The notes below the pieces were generated by a model. It worked only from the letters and a program-made list of their open reading frames with translations, did not search any database and was not told the origin of the DNA. From positions 1 through 14,597 of the forward strand of contig JAOZKX010000012.1 in the NCBI GenBank assembly GCA_029935135.1: a DNA stretch of 14,597 nucleotides, read 5' to 3'. Positions 13,896-14,597 of the stretch are shown here, piece after piece. The stretch comes from Desulfocapsa sp. (lineage in GTDB: Bacteria; Desulfobacterota; Desulfobulbia; Desulfobulbales; Desulfocapsaceae). Numbering within the stretch: the first letter of the stretch is position 1; the number at the start of each line of letters is the position of its first letter. Made by a program: the position numbers and the translations under genes.

Positions 13896-14597
13896 GAAAC
13901 AGAAACAACCCCTTCACTGAGGAGATGTACCTGCACTTTCTCATTTTTTCGCAAGAGCCGCCTGCCTGGTGGACAATAGATATAACAGTTCGCCGCCTCA
14001 CCATGTTTTGCAGGTCGAACCCGACAGCTCGCATCGACATTTTCAAGCCTGCCACTTTTTAATCTGGCCAGACCTCGTTTCCGAAGGGGCAGTTCATCGC
14101 TGAGAAAGGCCCGTGCAGTTTGAGGAAGACAGTGTCTGGCACCCTGTAAGGCAAGAAGTGCCGGGCGGATAAGTTCATTAAAGAGAAGGAAGACAGCAGG
14201 TGGTGGTCCGGGCATGCCGAAAAAGAGTTTTCCACCCACAACACCAAATAGAGTTGACTTCCCGGGCCGTAACTTTAAAGAATGATACAGCACCGTGCCG
14301 CCAACACGGGTAAACGCCTCTTCAAGCAGATCATAGCGTCCTGGTCCCATCCCCCCGGTACTGATAATCACATCGCTATCTGTCTTTACAATATCGTTAA
14401 AGAGGTGACAGACACCTTCAATATCATCACTCACAGTACCGCAGGTTTCTCCGTTCGCTCCGGCAAGTGCCAGTAGACTCTGGAGCAAGGATGGATTAGC
14501 ACTGAACTTCTCCCCCTCCACCTTCGCCTTCCCCGGTGCAACAAGTTCACTGCCACTGCAAAAGAAACTGACCTTCGCCCTTTGCCGCACAGGAAGT
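13877..14597 (-). CDS. moeA: Molybdopterin molybdotransferase MoeA, C-terminal part (5' end outside window)
   Basis: About 240 residues of a MoeA protein that would insert molybdate or tungstate into adenylylated molybdopterin. The frame is open to the right window edge and the visible part begins at the family junction LPVRQRAKVSFFCSGSELV, so roughly the first 160-170 residues are missing; a GTG at 14588-14590 is internal and not the start. The MoCF-type domain is clear: FNDIVKTDSDVIISTGGMGPGRYDLLEEAF, then GKLFFGMPGPPPAVFLLF, where classical MoeA has GLPGNPVS. The last 70 residues (LPLRKRGLARL, then CRVRPAKHGEAANCYIYC) fit the small C-terminal beta domain. Sulfate reducers and relatives use many Mo/W enzymes, which fits the suggested host. 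The 3' end overlaps the convergent mutM by 19 bp. Confidence 0.9.
   Translation of the reverse strand, partial: LPVRQRAKVSFFCSGSELVAPGKAKVEGEKFSANPSLLQSLLALAGANGETCGTVSDDIEGVCHLFNDIVKTDSDVIISTGGMGPGRYDLLEEAFTRVGGTVLYHSLKLRPGKSTLFGVVGGKLFFGMPGPPPAVFLLFNELIRPALLALQGARHCLPQTARAFLSDELPLRKRGLARLKSGRLENVDASCRVRPAKHGEAANCYIYCPPGRRLLRKNEKVQVHLLSEGVVSVSHSSFF

Noticed and set aside
14588..14590. GTG as the start codon of a short MoeA-like gene
   Set aside because: The frame continues past it to the window edge and the visible part begins in the middle of the MoeA fold, so the gene is cut by the window and not naturally short.

Overview
The window is 14.6 kb of gene-dense bacterial chromosome. The gene set includes an UPF0280 protein, a TIGR04282/TIGR04283 glycosyltransferase pair, a divergent MtnA, two small PilZ proteins and a MoeA with a GMPGPPP motif. 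Together with moderate base composition and short intergenic gaps, this suggests a Gram-negative anaerobe of the Desulfobacterota, probably near the Desulfobulbales. That placement is inferred from gene content; no rRNA or marker tree was available. I see no rRNA, tRNA, CRISPR array, integrase, transposase or phage gene.

Layout. (1) 1-2259, minus strand: two tandem ammonium transporter genes; the left one is cut by the window edge. (2) 2260-2669: a 410-bp divergent regulatory region. (3) 2670-4150, plus strand: an MtnA-type sugar-phosphate isomerase followed 17 bp later by a PilZ protein. (4) 4151-4239: a 17-bp stem-loop and a 6-unit degenerate heptamer repeat between convergent genes. (5) 4240-7045, minus strand: manB-manC, which make GDP-mannose. 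Diverging from them at 7164-8932, plus strand, are rmlA-rmlD, which make part of dTDP-rhamnose. (6) 8933-9090: a 158-bp imperfect palindrome lying directly against the rmlD stop codon. (7) 9107-10276, minus strand: UPF0280 then PilZ. Diverging from them at 10287-11607, plus strand, are the overlapping TIGR04282 and TIGR04283 genes. (8) 11539-12153, minus strand: cvpA. Then 12274-13895, plus strand: a phosphopantetheinyl transferase and mutM. Last, 13877-14597, minus strand: the 3' part of moeA.

How the genes fit together. The central block supplies two activated sugars for surface polysaccharide: fructose-6-P/mannose-6-P to GDP-mannose through ManC and ManB, and glucose-1-P to dTDP-glucose through RmlA, with RmlD doing the last step to dTDP-L-rhamnose. 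rmlB and rmlC are not in the window. A PilZ (c-di-GMP receptor type) gene lies on each side of this block, so a link between second messenger and polysaccharide is possible but unproven. The tandem amt genes would serve nitrogen acquisition; no PII gene is visible.

I found no clearly new multi-gene system. The least explained items are the long palindrome at 8933-9090, the heptamer repeat beside the manC stop codon, the atypical MtnA coupled to a PilZ gene, and the very compact region 10257-11607, where three gene junctions have almost no spacing or overlap outright.
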